NCBI RefSeq assembly: GCF_902459465.1
Contig: NC_047080.1
Location: 9,522,866 to 9,586,865 of the forward strand
Length of the DNA stretch: 64,000 bases
From: Asterias rubens
Taxonomy: Eukaryota; Echinodermata; Asteroidea; Forcipulatida; Asteriidae
Direction of reading: 5' to 3'
A program made the translations under genes and the position numbers. This document shows, piece after piece, positions 19,501 to 29,608 of this stretch. A model generated the notes under the pieces. The model made no database searches and was not told the DNA's origin. It saw only the letters and a program-made list of their open reading frames with translations. Numbering within the stretch: the stretch's first letter is position 1; each line of letters starts with the position of its first letter.

Positions 19501-22500
19501 AGACTTTTATCTGAATTCAGACATTTTGAAGTCTTGTAAAAATTGTATGGCTGTATTTTTCTCCATTAGCACGGAGGATATTGTCCCCCAAAGCTCCTCT
19601 GAATCCCCAGGTCAAAATTCCAGTTGGACCTAGTTAACTGGGGTCAACTGGTTCAACTGGATAGTGATCAAACTCGTCCATTTTCCATATTAACCAACTG
19701 GTTTTGACTAGGTTTAACTGTGTTTAACTAGATTGAAATTATAAACCAGTTGGTTTCTGTCCATTTTCCATATTAAACCAACTGGTTTTAACTGCGTTTA
19801 ACTAGTTTATCAACTGGTTTCAACTAGTTCCAGTTAAACCCAGTTTAACTAGGTTCAACTGGAATTTTGACCTGGGTCTAACTATAACTCCAGGGGTTAT
19901 CCAGGGCCATCATTGTAATGTATCTCCTAAGATCTTGAGTCCAGTTTCAGACTTTTTTGTCAGTCAGTGACTCTCCTGAAATACAACGACTTTTAAAGGC
20001 AAAGTAGACCTTGGTTTTTGGAACTGTTGCTTGTTTTAACCCTACTAACCTGTGAAAACAAAATTATGTCGAAAGGTGATTTCGTATTTGAGATATCACT
20101 TGAAAATCCGAAGCGATTCGGCCATGCAGGAGAATAATCCGTAATGTGAATACATGGTACACGACCTGAAAGACGTTACTTTCAGTAACCCTTCTAAGGT
20201 TCAATTTGTTTGCGGTAAAAAAACTGATAAATTTTACCGCAACCACACTGCTTCAAAGTGAAATGATTTTCAAAATGCTGTATACTGTCAAAAGCTGCCC
20301 TATCTAGGATTCTAACCAAGTATTACTGCCATTAATTGTAAGAGTGATTACCAAGCAACTATTTGATTATTGAGCATTGCTTCCTGGGTAGAAGGTCAAC
20401 AGACAGAATCAACAGAAATCCCTGTCTATAACCATGGAGCTATAAAAAGTTCCATGGTCTAAACAAGCTAGGCTGTTTTAATTCCCAAATCAGTCAATAA
20501 CGGACAATTGTAGAGTGTCCACGTTTTAAATTACATCAGTCTTCTATAAATTAGCTTTTAATTGAATCCCTTTTCTGATTTAGACGATGGCCTATAACAC
20601 ATTAGCAGAGAAGGAGATGATGTCAACTACATCAACAGAGAGATCATATCGGTCAGGGCGAGGATTCTTAATTAACTCGGCTATGAACGGCTCTACTAAC
20701 GGTATGTCAAATAAGTATTACCCATGATACCCAGCCACCCCCCCCCCTTCCCCTTGATTTAAGTCAGACTTGGGAATTGTTCATTTAAATTCTAAAATAA
20801 ATTTCTCCCATCTCTTTTATAGTTTGGTTTTTAACCCATACCCTGATTGAAATGAGGCACTGTGTCTCAGTGATTTCCCCCGAGTTCTGTGAAAAAGCAA
20901 TTCACAGGCAAATCACTTGAGTTGGTTTCGAACCCCCGACCATTGCATTGCTAGAGTAGATAAATGTCTTACTACTAGACCACCACACTAGCAGTGGCAG
21001 CTGGTACTGCAACGAATCCCATCCGAGAGGTTTCCTGTGTTTTGTTTTCACAGTTCCAGAAAGTACTGCTTTTTGCAGTGCTGAATACACATGGTTGTAA
21101 GGGTAAAAACAAAAACGATATTCTTCATCCCGAAGCAAAAAACTTAACACCAATCTCTTTTGTTCCTATGAGGTTAAAATGCGTACCTCTGCATAGGCCT
21201 ATTTCCCAAAATTATAAATAAACTGTGAAACACAAAGGCATGCCACAGCAGGCAAAACACTTTGTGCTGAAGTGACTTGAAACAGAAAGAGCTTGTTGGC
21301 TCACTGCAGCATTGAAATCAATATGTTGATAAAAATAACTATCCCGACCCCATGCCATAGTCAGCCTTAATTAAACAGCCCCTATACAAACAAGTACTGA
21401 CTATATTTAGGCGTGTGGCATTGACCCAATGTTATAATCTTTTGTCAGCAGCTTGAATTTTAGTGTGTAATCGTGTTTTGCAGTTTACAGTAATCTGTAA
21501 ACAAAGGTATTAAATTTATTCTAGTTCTCCAGTTCTCCAGTATGCATATCAAGCTGTGAGGAAATGTCATGTAAATTAACCATACTCTCTTAATGTAAAA
21601 GAGTTTTTGTTTTGTCCGCCATACCACTCTTGCAAAGAGCCATATGGTGGACAACTCTTTTAGGAGTGAAAGATGGGTACTTTCAACTCGATTTAGAGTG
21701 AAGTTCATTCCAATTTCACTCAAAAAGCATGATACAGATTGACTTTCACTCTCAAAAGAGCGAAACGGACACCACTCGGACAAGAGAGTGAAATTTCCCC
21801 TTCTTTGAGAGTACAGAGAGTAGAGAGTGGAGACCATAGTGGCCACAAGCGGCCTATACCAAAAAGCTCACACCGGTCGCAAAGGGCCCAATATTTCTGC
21901 TCAGAAAAGAGGGTAAAAAAAAAAGTATGGGACCAAATTGACTTTTTCATGGGAATCTACAACATAAAATCTCCAACTCTAAAAAAAAAAAAAACATGTT
22001 ATTGCTGTTTCTGAAAAAATAAATTCTGAATTCTTTCCTGAAAAAAAAAAATCAATAAAGATTACCAATGCCGGTGCTCTAGAGGGATAAACAGCAAGAT
22101 TTTTGGAAGTTCTTTTGTTAAAGCCTCTTGGGATAAATTTAATGGAATAAATATTAAGTTATTTTCATCGATTTATAATTCGACCTTGCCATTAATAGTA
22201 CACAGGTAAACCACAACCACATTTCCTGTTCATTCATTGTACAAGAAAAAACAGAACATACTCCGACTAGACAGAATTTTCTTTCATTGGTTTGTGATAA
22301 AAATAGATGAATACGCTCCAAGTGTTTGTTGCTAAGGTAACAGAAAAACAAACAAATCAAAAAGCCGTTGTCAAACACACAGAATTTCTGTCGACAAGCT
22401 TCTTTTTATTTGCAATAAAGTTAATTTAATCAGCTGGAACGGTAGTTTAAAAGGTTGAAAATCACAAAAAATAATCCTTGAGGTTTTGAAAGAACTTAAC

Positions 22501-24429
22501 CAGCCACCCCCCAATAAAAACCACAAACCCATACCAAACAAATAAAACATAACAAATTTAAAAATAAAACAAATAAATGTGGAACAACATTTAAAGCTAT
22601 GATAGACCTTGGTTCTTTTCATTCATTCAAAGGAAAAATATTTGGGTTTTGACTAACTTACATTGTATCAACCAAGGTTTTATCATTTGACAAAATCTGG
22701 ACCAAAATGTCTTTTTCATTTGCTGTTGTGAAATTAAGTTGATGTTATCAAAGTGCCTGATCCAATTGGACTTTATCGCTTGCCGATTGCCTAATTAGTT
22801 CTGGTGGTTGGACTATGGGCTGCAGCAATAAAACCCTATAGAGGAGACAGGCTTTTTAAGGGAAATTCCCGTTTGGACCCTCATACAATTAATCTACTTT
22901 GTAGTGAGTCCTATATAATCAGGATAAAAGAGGTCTTTTCAATCATTGTGTTTTTAGCCTTGGGAGTAAACCATTATTTCGCTTTTCAACAAACACCTTT
23001 TCAGTAATCTGTGAATCAGAGGGAATTGCTGTATCTTTCATGCGTGTCGGGCTGGTCGCCAGGGACAAGTTTATATCCTTTTATGAAATGAGTTGTGAAA
23101 TGAGGAATAAAGATCGCATGAGCACACAGTTTTTTGAAATGGGAAGAGGACTTTATGGTGCTATTGTGATCTGGGGGTTTTTGAGGGTCCCAATTTGCAC
23201 CAAAAAAAACCAATGTGTCCTTAAGATAAAGTATCCCCCCCCCAATCAAAAAAGGTGCATGCAAGGGTAAAATGTACAGATTTACAGTCTACATCATGAA
23301 CAGACAATTTACTCCCTCCATATCCAAACATGGGTTCTGTGATGTTATTGATAAAGCAACGAAAAGAAATGTTCCCCAAAAGAAACTGCATCATAATACT
23401 GGCCTGAAATCCTTTTTTTTCACGGTTAGAAAACGATTTTGTTTAAAGTGTTTTTAATTTGGAAACAAAGTTTATGGCCTGACGTTTCAACACTAGCAGA
23501 GTTAAGGCTCAAGTTTTGTATGTGTGTTTGTGCGAGTAAATTTGTTTTGCAAAAAAAAAATAGTTAAAGGCACTGGAGACAACTGGTAATTACTCACAAA
23601 AATTACTGTAAAAAAACAAGTTTGTTTTAAGTTTTTTTAATTGGAAAAAAGGTTGACAGGCTTAGGTTTGAACTCTAGCAACTTAGGGCTAAAGTTTTGT
23701 TTGTGTATTTTGGTGTGAACAATTTTGTTTTGCAAAAAAATAGAGAATGGCCTGATGTTTCGACCCTAGCAGAATCTTTCTCGAAGGCATTCAAGAAAAA
23801 CTCTTGAAACATCAGGCCATAAACTATTTGCTGCATGGATACCATAGGTCCCTTTGGTTGGTAAGCAGTTTGTAAAAGCAAATTCTATTTTCTAATTTCA
23901 TTTTGTGCATCTATTTTTTGTTGTTGTAGCAAGTGAAAGAGGATCGTCTTCAACTCTGAGTGAAGGATCAGATCAACCAGCGCTCAATGCTAGAAACAAA
24001 ACCGAAAATGCAAAATCAAGTCTTCCTTTCGCCGTACCAGAAGAAGAGACTTCCAGAAACTCTAGCCTTCAAGGTCTACAGGACACCAAAGATCAACAAG
24101 AAACTCAGGCTTCAGATGTGAATGGTTATGTACCGCACTCAGTGGACAACAAATGTGAAGACAAGAGTCCTGAAACAAACTCTCGATCAAATTTGAATAT
24201 TCATGAACATGTCAAAGGTCATGAGGATGACTCCAAAGCTAGCCAGAAAAACAATGAAAAGGACAAAAGACATGTAAGAGTGAGATTTAATGACAGCCCT
24301 ACAGAGGTCAAACCAGAGGTCAAAGTTGAAGAGGTCCGAGACTCTGAGAATGAAAGGACTGATGTTGCCGGCGAGCAGAATGGCTCTGTGGGAAGCGGGA
24401 CTTCTCCTAATTGTCAGTCTGCTGGATGA
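16503..24429 (+). CDS. Unrecognised 260-aa protein with N-terminal MGCIAS acylation motif, 4 exons
   Basis: I do not recognise the family. Exons: 16503-16548, 19353-19471, 20584-20701 and 23930-24429. Borders are G|GTAAGTG, CCCCCCACAG|, CACAG|GTAAAA, TGATTTAG|, G|GTATGTC and TTGTTGTAG|; phases join without a stop (783 nt). I chose the second ATG (16503; context AGGATGG) over one six bases upstream because it gives MGCIAS. This fits the N-myristoylation consensus (Gly2, Ser6) with an adjacent Cys3 suited to palmitoylation, so membrane anchoring is inferred. The rest is hydrophilic: an arginine-rich early part (RDEARNRRNKS), then a long Ser/Glu/Asn-rich acidic region, including KRHVRVRFNDSP and repeated EVKPEVKVEEV. 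No folded domain or transmembrane segment is visible, so it is probably intrinsically disordered. Confidence 0.75.
16552..16680. repeat. Palindromic repeat just inside intron 1
   Basis: AGTTGCGATAATCGTAACCC, then TTCATCCTCC, is mirrored across about 40 bp by GAGGATGGATGGTAACGATT then GTCGCAACTT. It begins within a few bases of the exon 1 donor of the MGC-motif gene. Confidence 0.55.
17766..17893. repeat. Short MITE with CCCCTTTCACAC ends
   Basis: CCCCTTTCACACAAGAG at the left is mirrored by CTCTCGTGTGAAAGGGGC at about 17875-17891. A second CCTTTCACACGAG and a GCAAGGGACCCTTGC hairpin lie inside. Intronic. Confidence 0.7.
18182..18568. repeat. Palindromic MITE with AGGAACACGTTGCCTTGGATC ends
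   Basis: The left end AGGAACACGTTGCCTTGGAT is mirrored by ATCCAAGGCAACGTGTTCCT. Internal arms also pair: AATGATCCACACAAACATGC with GCATGTTTGTGTGGATCATT, and ACGGTCGGCCATTTATG with CATAAATGGCCGACC. The left flank is TTAA and the right GTAA. A decayed fragment is at about 48140-48215. Confidence 0.85.
18805..19165. repeat. Long palindromic MITE
   Basis: About 150-bp arms mirror each other around 18990: GTCCACAGATATACACTAAA with its inverse near 19110-19140, GCTGTAGTTTTTGGGAAATG with CATTCCTAAAAAACTACAGC, and ATAATTTTCGTC with GACGAAAATTAT at the apex. It lies about 190 bp upstream of exon 2 of the MGC-motif gene. Confidence 0.8.
19606..19884. repeat. Palindrome built of repeated CAACTGGTT units
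   Basis: The ends CCCAGGTCAAAATTCCAGTT and AACTGGAATTTTGACCTGGG are inverted copies. Almost the whole interior is made of CAACTGG, AACTAG and TTTAACT units in both orientations, plus two direct copies of TCCATTTTCCATATTAA. It lies in intron 2 of the MGC-motif gene. Confidence 0.8.
20870..21215 (-). repeat. tRNA-like SINE fragment, second SINE type
   Basis: On the reverse strand a TAGTGTGGTGGTCTAGTAGT head with a GGGTTCGAAACCAACTC B-box region is followed by CAAGTGATTTGCCTG and TTTTTCACAGAACTCG. Related tRNA-like heads with GTTCGAATCCCACC boxes occur at 33770-33920, 41280-41465 and 55480-55560. Confidence 0.5.
21595..21960. repeat. Repeat with GTCCGCCATA...TGGTGGACAAC arms, copy 1
   Basis: TTTTGTCCGCCATACCACTC and CTTGCAAAGAGCCATATGGT, with GGACAAC following, form a hairpin. 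The body has repeated ACTTTCACTC / GAGTGAAA motifs and CACCACTCGGACAAGAGAGT. A second member is at 44640-44885. It lies in intron 3 of the MGC-motif gene. Confidence 0.65.
23567..23830. repeat. Fragmentary TTAA MITE end plus CCTGATGTTTC repeats
   Basis: TTAAAGGCACTGGAGACAAC with CTGGTAATTACTC marks one family-A end without its partner. Beside it, GGCCTGACGTTTCAACACTA (about 23477) and GGCCTGATGTTTCGACCCTA (about 23750) repeat, and CTTGAAACATCAGGCCAT is their inverse. A similar unit, AAACGTCAGATTATTAACTC, lies near 35705. Confidence 0.5.
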
Positions 24430-25986
24430 TTCGGTGTCAGAAGTGGGGTTGCAATTTAGAGACCATTACCCTATAAACCTAGGCCAAATTTCATGGCTCT
24501 GCTTACCGCAAACAAAGAATCAACGCAAACAGAAGCAGGGAATTCTGCGCTATTATCAAACGTATTTCACAGATTAGCAGTTAGGGAACAATTTCATCCA
24601 CCATTTTTGCTGAGCAAAATATTTTTGCTGAACAGAATGCTAATATTGAGGAGAAAATGGCGACTTTTGAGTATAGCAACTGACACATTTTGCACAGCAA
24701 TTTGCTCTGCTATACAAGGGAAATCGTTCACTAGCAGGGAATTGTACATACCCCAAGTTACTATGTACTTTCGCTTACACAATGGTGATAGTAAGGGCAG
24801 AATTCGATGGTAACTCAGAGCCATGAAATTGGGACCAGTATGGTTAGTAATAAAGTATTACATCAGATTTATTTAAGTATTCAACATCAAATGTACAATT
24901 TGGTTTTACACCGATCGAGCAGGATTTTTTTTTTTTTCACTTTAATTTTAAAATGTTGACAAGAGTCATTTCCTTGTGGCTTGCACCAGAAGTTTGTTAG
25001 TTTTGTAATTATTTGCCGAAAAACATTTCAGTTGGAGTAGAGTCTGATGGTCTTGTTGTTTAATATGAACCTTGAGTCTGCAGGCACCCGTCTACTAATA
25101 ATTATTTATTTCACACTTTCACTACAATAGTAGCATTTTTTTTCCGTTTATCAAAACTCAACGCAGGAATTAGTGTATGAATGCCAAAGAAGACACAATT
25201 TCTACATTTCTGTATATTTTGAACACAAGTATTAAATATTTCACTCAGAGTATGTCCGTTTGTAATGAAAGTTCTTTTTTATTTTGTTGACAATATTGTT
25301 TTCAATCAAAGCAGTTTCGGGGAAAAAAATGGCCCCTAAGTATAGACCTTGGCAGTATCAGCTTGTGATTATAAATATGCAAATCAACTCCTGCATAGAT
25401 GAAGAGACACGCCCCAAGCTCTCGTGAATGTTGAAACGGTCGCATGTTTACATAACAACAATCAAACGTACAGAGTCCAAGTATGGCACAATGCGACCGA
25501 ACAAATAAACGTCCCCTCATTATTTGAATAACTCTGACAAATAATTACTCCGAATATGTAGAAATGGCGCAATACATTTTAATAATGCCTTAGCAACACA
25601 GATATTAGGAATTACTCGGTAATCAACAAGTTGTCATGTCAGGTGTTGCTATGTAGATGTGTTTGGGGTGTGTGAATAATTAAATATTAGACTTCATCAA
25701 TTGTTGGTCATTCACTACCATGACGACTTAATGAGCTGTGCCTATCTGTCTCTAACAAGCAAAGTGTTAGAGAGGGATGGACTGCTTAGACCAGTGTCGG
25801 CCTCGATAGATGACTTTGAGGTCAGGTTGGGGCGACCTCGTTAACAACTTATTTGATATATCAATTTATCATTTATCAACCAGGGCTCACGCTGGCATGG
25901 CAACAAGGTGTCTACTGTGAATTCTTTTTAAAAAAAAATTAACAAAGAACCAACTGTACTTTATAGTGTTGTAGGTCTCGAGACTG

Positions 25987-26235
25987 GGCCCAATTTCATA
26001 GACCTGCTTAACGGCTGATTTTGTGCTTACTACGCAAGTTTCCATTTCATAACATTGCTAACCATTAGCACCTGGAAAGGTATGCTAACCCTCCTATGCT
26101 TACTGTATGAAAATATGTGACATACAATGCAAATCCATGGTGAACGCGCAACCTGTGAAATACGCTCGGGCTTGAGCAAATTTTTCTGCTAAAGTTAGCT
26201 TCCAATAAACAGCACTGTGATATTGGCTCAAGAGC
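25987..26235. repeat. Decayed GGGCCCAATTTCATAGAGC-family element
   Basis: It starts GGGCCCAATTTCATAGACCT with TTGTGCTTACTACGCAAG. The right end is eroded. Other decayed members: 10165-10215, 29850-30050, 31093-31230, 35000-35175, 35180-35335, 46930-47130, 49605-49810 and 57612-57810. Confidence 0.6.
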
Positions 26236-26397
26236 GTCTCGAGACAATCTCAAAAATGATTTTGTGGTTTTTGCGGATGAGGAGGTCACGGTCTCGGACT
26301 TTAAGGTTACGACTTCAACACCGGTCGTCTCGGAGCTCTGTTTCAGCCATGAACTACTGAATTGGGCTTGTACCAGTCTCCAAATATCACGATCTCT

Positions 26398-26784
26398 TTA
26401 AAGGCCGTGGACACTATTGGTAATTGTCAAAGACTAGCCTCCACAGTTGGTGTATCTCAACATATGCTTAAAATAACAAACCTGTGAAAATTTGAGCTCA
26501 ATCGGTCATCGAACTTGCGAGATAAGAATGAAAGAAAAAACCACCCTTGTCACACGAAGGTGTGTGCGTTTAGATGGTTGATTTCGAGACCTCAAGTTCT
26601 AAATCTGAGGTCTCGAAATCAAATTCGTGGAAAATTACTTCTTTCTCGAAAACTATGGCACTTCAGAGGGTGCCGTTTCTCACAATGTTTTATACCATCA
26701 ACCTCTCCCTATTACTCGTCACCAAGAAAGGTTTTATGCTAATAATTATTTTGAGTAATTACCAATAGTGTCCACTGCCTTTAA
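26398..26784. repeat. TTAA MITE, family A, best-preserved copy
   Basis: Perfect TTAA flanks both ends: TTAA-AGGCCGTGGACACTAT and ATAGTGTCCACTGCCT-TTAA. The terminal inverted repeats are about 25 bp. A central hairpin pairs GATTTCGAGACCTCAAGTTC with its inverse. About 90% identical by eye to the copy at 12776. No ORF of transposase size, so it is non-autonomous. Confidence 0.88.
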
Positions 26785-27043
26785 ATACATTTTTTTACAT
26801 TCTTATAATTAAAGAGGTAAGATATAGGATTATTACTGGCAATTCTCTGCAACCAAAATACAAGACTTTGAAACAAACTGTCATTTTATTTTATTTTCTC
26901 AAATTGCTTACTACAGAATTAAAAATGCAGCATGCTATAATAAAACATTGCACAACAAACACATTGAAAGCAGAAAAATAAATACCACTTGCCTAAATAT
27001 ATTGAAATAAAACACACGGGCATACAGAAATCGAAAATCAGAC

Positions 27044-27411
27044 TTAAAGACACTGGACACTATTGGTAATTGTCAAAGACTAGTCTCCACAGTTGGTGTA
27101 TCTCAACATATGCAAAAAGTAACAAACCTGTGAAAATTTGAGCTCAATCGGTCGTGGAAGTTGCAAGATAATAATGAAAGAAAAAACACCCTCGTCACAC
27201 AAACGTGTGCACTTTCAGATGCTTGATTTCGAGACCTCAAATTCTAAATCTGAGGTCTCAAAATAAAATTCGTGGAAAATTGCTTCTTTCTCAAAAACTA
27301 CAGAGGAAGTCGTTTCTCACAATGTTTTGTACTATCAACCTCTCTTTACAAAGTAAGGTTCTATGCTAATAATTATTTTGAGTAATTACCAATAGTGTCC
27401 TCTGCCTTTAA
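27044..27411. repeat. TTAA MITE, family A, abutting a second MITE
   Basis: The left is TTAA-AGACACTGGACACTAT, the right CTCTGCCT-TTAA. The right TTAA (27408-27411) is at the same time the left TTAA of the family-B element that follows. Confidence 0.85.
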
Positions 27412-27782
27412 AGCCATGGGACCCTTTCGGTAAACAGTGTTGTCCAAGGCCCACACTTTGTGTACCACAACTTCTATATCAAATAACAAACCTGTGAAAA
27501 TTTAGGCTCAATCGGTCATCGGAGTCGGGAGAAAACAACAAAAAACCCACCCTTGTTTCCGCGCATTTCGCCGTGTCATGACATGTGTTTAAAATAAATC
27601 CGTAATTCTCGTTAACGAGAATTTATATTGTTTTGCTGTTTTCTCAAAAAGTAAAGCATTTCATGGAATAATATTTCAAGAGAAGTCTTTCACCATTGCC
27701 TTCTGTAAACCCTGTAAGTTATTTGTAAATTTGTGAACTTTTATTTGTTTTTTTTTTAACCGAAAGGGTCCAATGGCTTTAA
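27408..27782. repeat. TTAA MITE, family B
   Basis: The ends are TTAA-AGCCATGGGACCCTTT and AAAGGGTCCAATGGCT-TTAA. The body has GGCTCAATCGGTCATCGGAG, TTTCCGCGCATTTCGCC and a TTCTCGTTAACGAGAA hairpin. The second copy is in PPT2 at 34162-34524 in opposite orientation. Families A and B share the AATAACAAACCTGTGAAAAT block, so they are probably related. Confidence 0.85.
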
Positions 27783-28826
27783 GCAGGAGTATCATACCTG
27801 CGTACCGTAATGCTATTATTGAAAAGTTGAGTCATAGGAACCTTGCAGTCACCATTTTGTAAAAAAAAAAACAGATGACTTTAAGTACCAGTAAATATTT
27901 TGTAGATGACACTGAACATAATTTTTAGACTTTACAGTACATTTTCGTTTTTTTTTTTTAAGATTAAAAATTTTCTATACTCTTGAAAGCAAATAACTCC
28001 GCAACTATTGTCGTATTTACAAATTCTTGCATATTATATCAAATTATAAAAGTTATTTTATTTTATTTTGTAAAAAAAAAACGAATTATTTTCCCAAAAA
28101 TGGAAACAATTCAGAAATTTACAAATAATTATAAAATCTTTATCAGCATAAAATGTTGATTTAACTTCATTAAAAACCACACTTATCTTGAATAATTTTA
28201 AACTTTTGTTTAACAAAATACACTCTGGATAACTATTTTTATAATAAAACAAACCAACTAATATTTGATATAGATAAATCTGAAAACTTCATACCAAAAA
28301 TTGTACAAACTTTGATAAGAGTAAACTATTTATCCAAATCTGAGTAATACAAAACTATAACTGAATATAAAATACTACATAATTTAAGAAGGCTTCGCCG
28401 GAAGTTAAGTTTCAAATGAAATCTTTTTGAGAAAAAAACCCTGAATCACATGTAATGTGAAAAGACTTACACATAAATGTTTAACTTTTAATCAACGCTG
28501 GAAATTATTTCCCTACCAGTAATTTTTTACCGATGCTATGGTCTTTATCGGCAGGATGACACAGTGTTTCATAATTCATATTAAATACCCATTCTTATAT
28601 AGCGCATATCACCATGATGTCCCTATGTGCCGTTAGTATTTTCCTACAAGATAATGTGGAGATACGTGAAGTATAATACCTATTCGTTTACATAGTCCCA
28701 GCCGATTTTCTACCCTCCGCCCAGATAGCAGTCAAAAGCCTGCCGAACTTTCCGAAAAATCTACTAAGTGGTGGTAGACTATAGAACAGTTCTCTAAAGA
28801 CCAAACTCTACCTGGCAAATAGAAAC

Positions 28827-28905
28827 ACACATGGTGTTACCGCAAACCAAATATATATTGATACCTCACCAGGCAATGGCTCATGTCATAGATACCATGT
28901 AATTG
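28827..28905. repeat. ACACATGGTGTTACCGCAAACC repeat fragment
   Basis: This 80-bp unit (TCTACCTGGCAAATAGAAAC, ACACATGGTGTTACCGCAAA, CCAAATATATATTGATACCT) is one arm of the full palindrome at 43937-44111. Another arm is at about 4113-4170. Confidence 0.65.
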
Positions 28906-28959
28906 TTAACAAGGTGCTGTGGTGCAAAATGCAGCCAATCAAACCAGGAATACCGGGTC

Positions 28960-29195
28960 CAACCCCTTCTCTTCACGATAAGTACACTGTTTTTTTTTTT
29001 ATGTGCATTACACAACACACTTGACCTTCCGCTCTATGTCCCATGCGAAGGATGGGGCAATAATGATTAAGTGTCTTGCTTAAGGACACAAGTTTCCACG
29101 ACAGGGACTCAAACCCACACTCTGCTGATCAGAAACACCAGAGCTTGAGTTCGGTGTTCTTATCCACTAGGCCACAATTATACTTGATTGTTGTT
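28960..29195 (-). repeat. tRNA-derived SINE, subfamily 1, minus orientation
   Basis: The reverse complement reads GTGGCCTAGTGGATAAGAAC, CAAGCTCTGGTGTTTCTGAT, GTTTGAGTCCCTGTCGTG, CTTAAGCAAGACACTTAATC and CACAACACACTTG-inverse tail. The end GAGAAGGGGTTGG is truncated relative to 9125-9530. Confidence 0.75.
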
Positions 29196-29608
29196 TCAAA
29201 GGAAAGTATACAAGGAATTCATGCGTTTAATGGGGTGATAAGTTGTCTGTGAATAAGTAACTGACAGTGCAAGGTGCAGAAAGCGTTTTACTGTGTGGTA
29301 AAATTAACGGAAGGCACATCCAGAAGTTTATTCAAATTATTATTACAGATTATATTACGATGTTCCTTTTCAGTTGAATTCTGTTAACATTTAGCGATTT
29401 CCCTTGTATAGTAGAACAAAATGCTACACAAAATGTGTCAGCTGGTCATTATTGGCATTCAGTGTGCACCAAATACGTTCACGCTAATTCACGCAAATTG
29501 TTTTGCTTGCAAAATTGTTGAATGAAATCGCTCCCTGGGATTAACGCAAAAGCCAACGGTATAAATGCTCTAACCTCATGGTTTGCCGTCCCGCCAACAG
29601 AAGGTAGA

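Larger units (their letters stand above)
24430..29608. other. Intergenic region between the MGC-motif gene and PPT2 (tail to tail)
   Basis: No exon is supported. The left part includes the 3' UTR of the MGC-motif gene. AATAAA at 24849-24854 is a plausible polyadenylation signal, and a GGCCAAATTTCATGG...CCATGAAATTGGGACC MITE at about 24482-24834 sits before it. The middle is AT-rich with several MITEs. The right end should hold the PPT2 3' UTR (AATAAA on the minus strand at 29327-29332). Confidence 0.5.
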
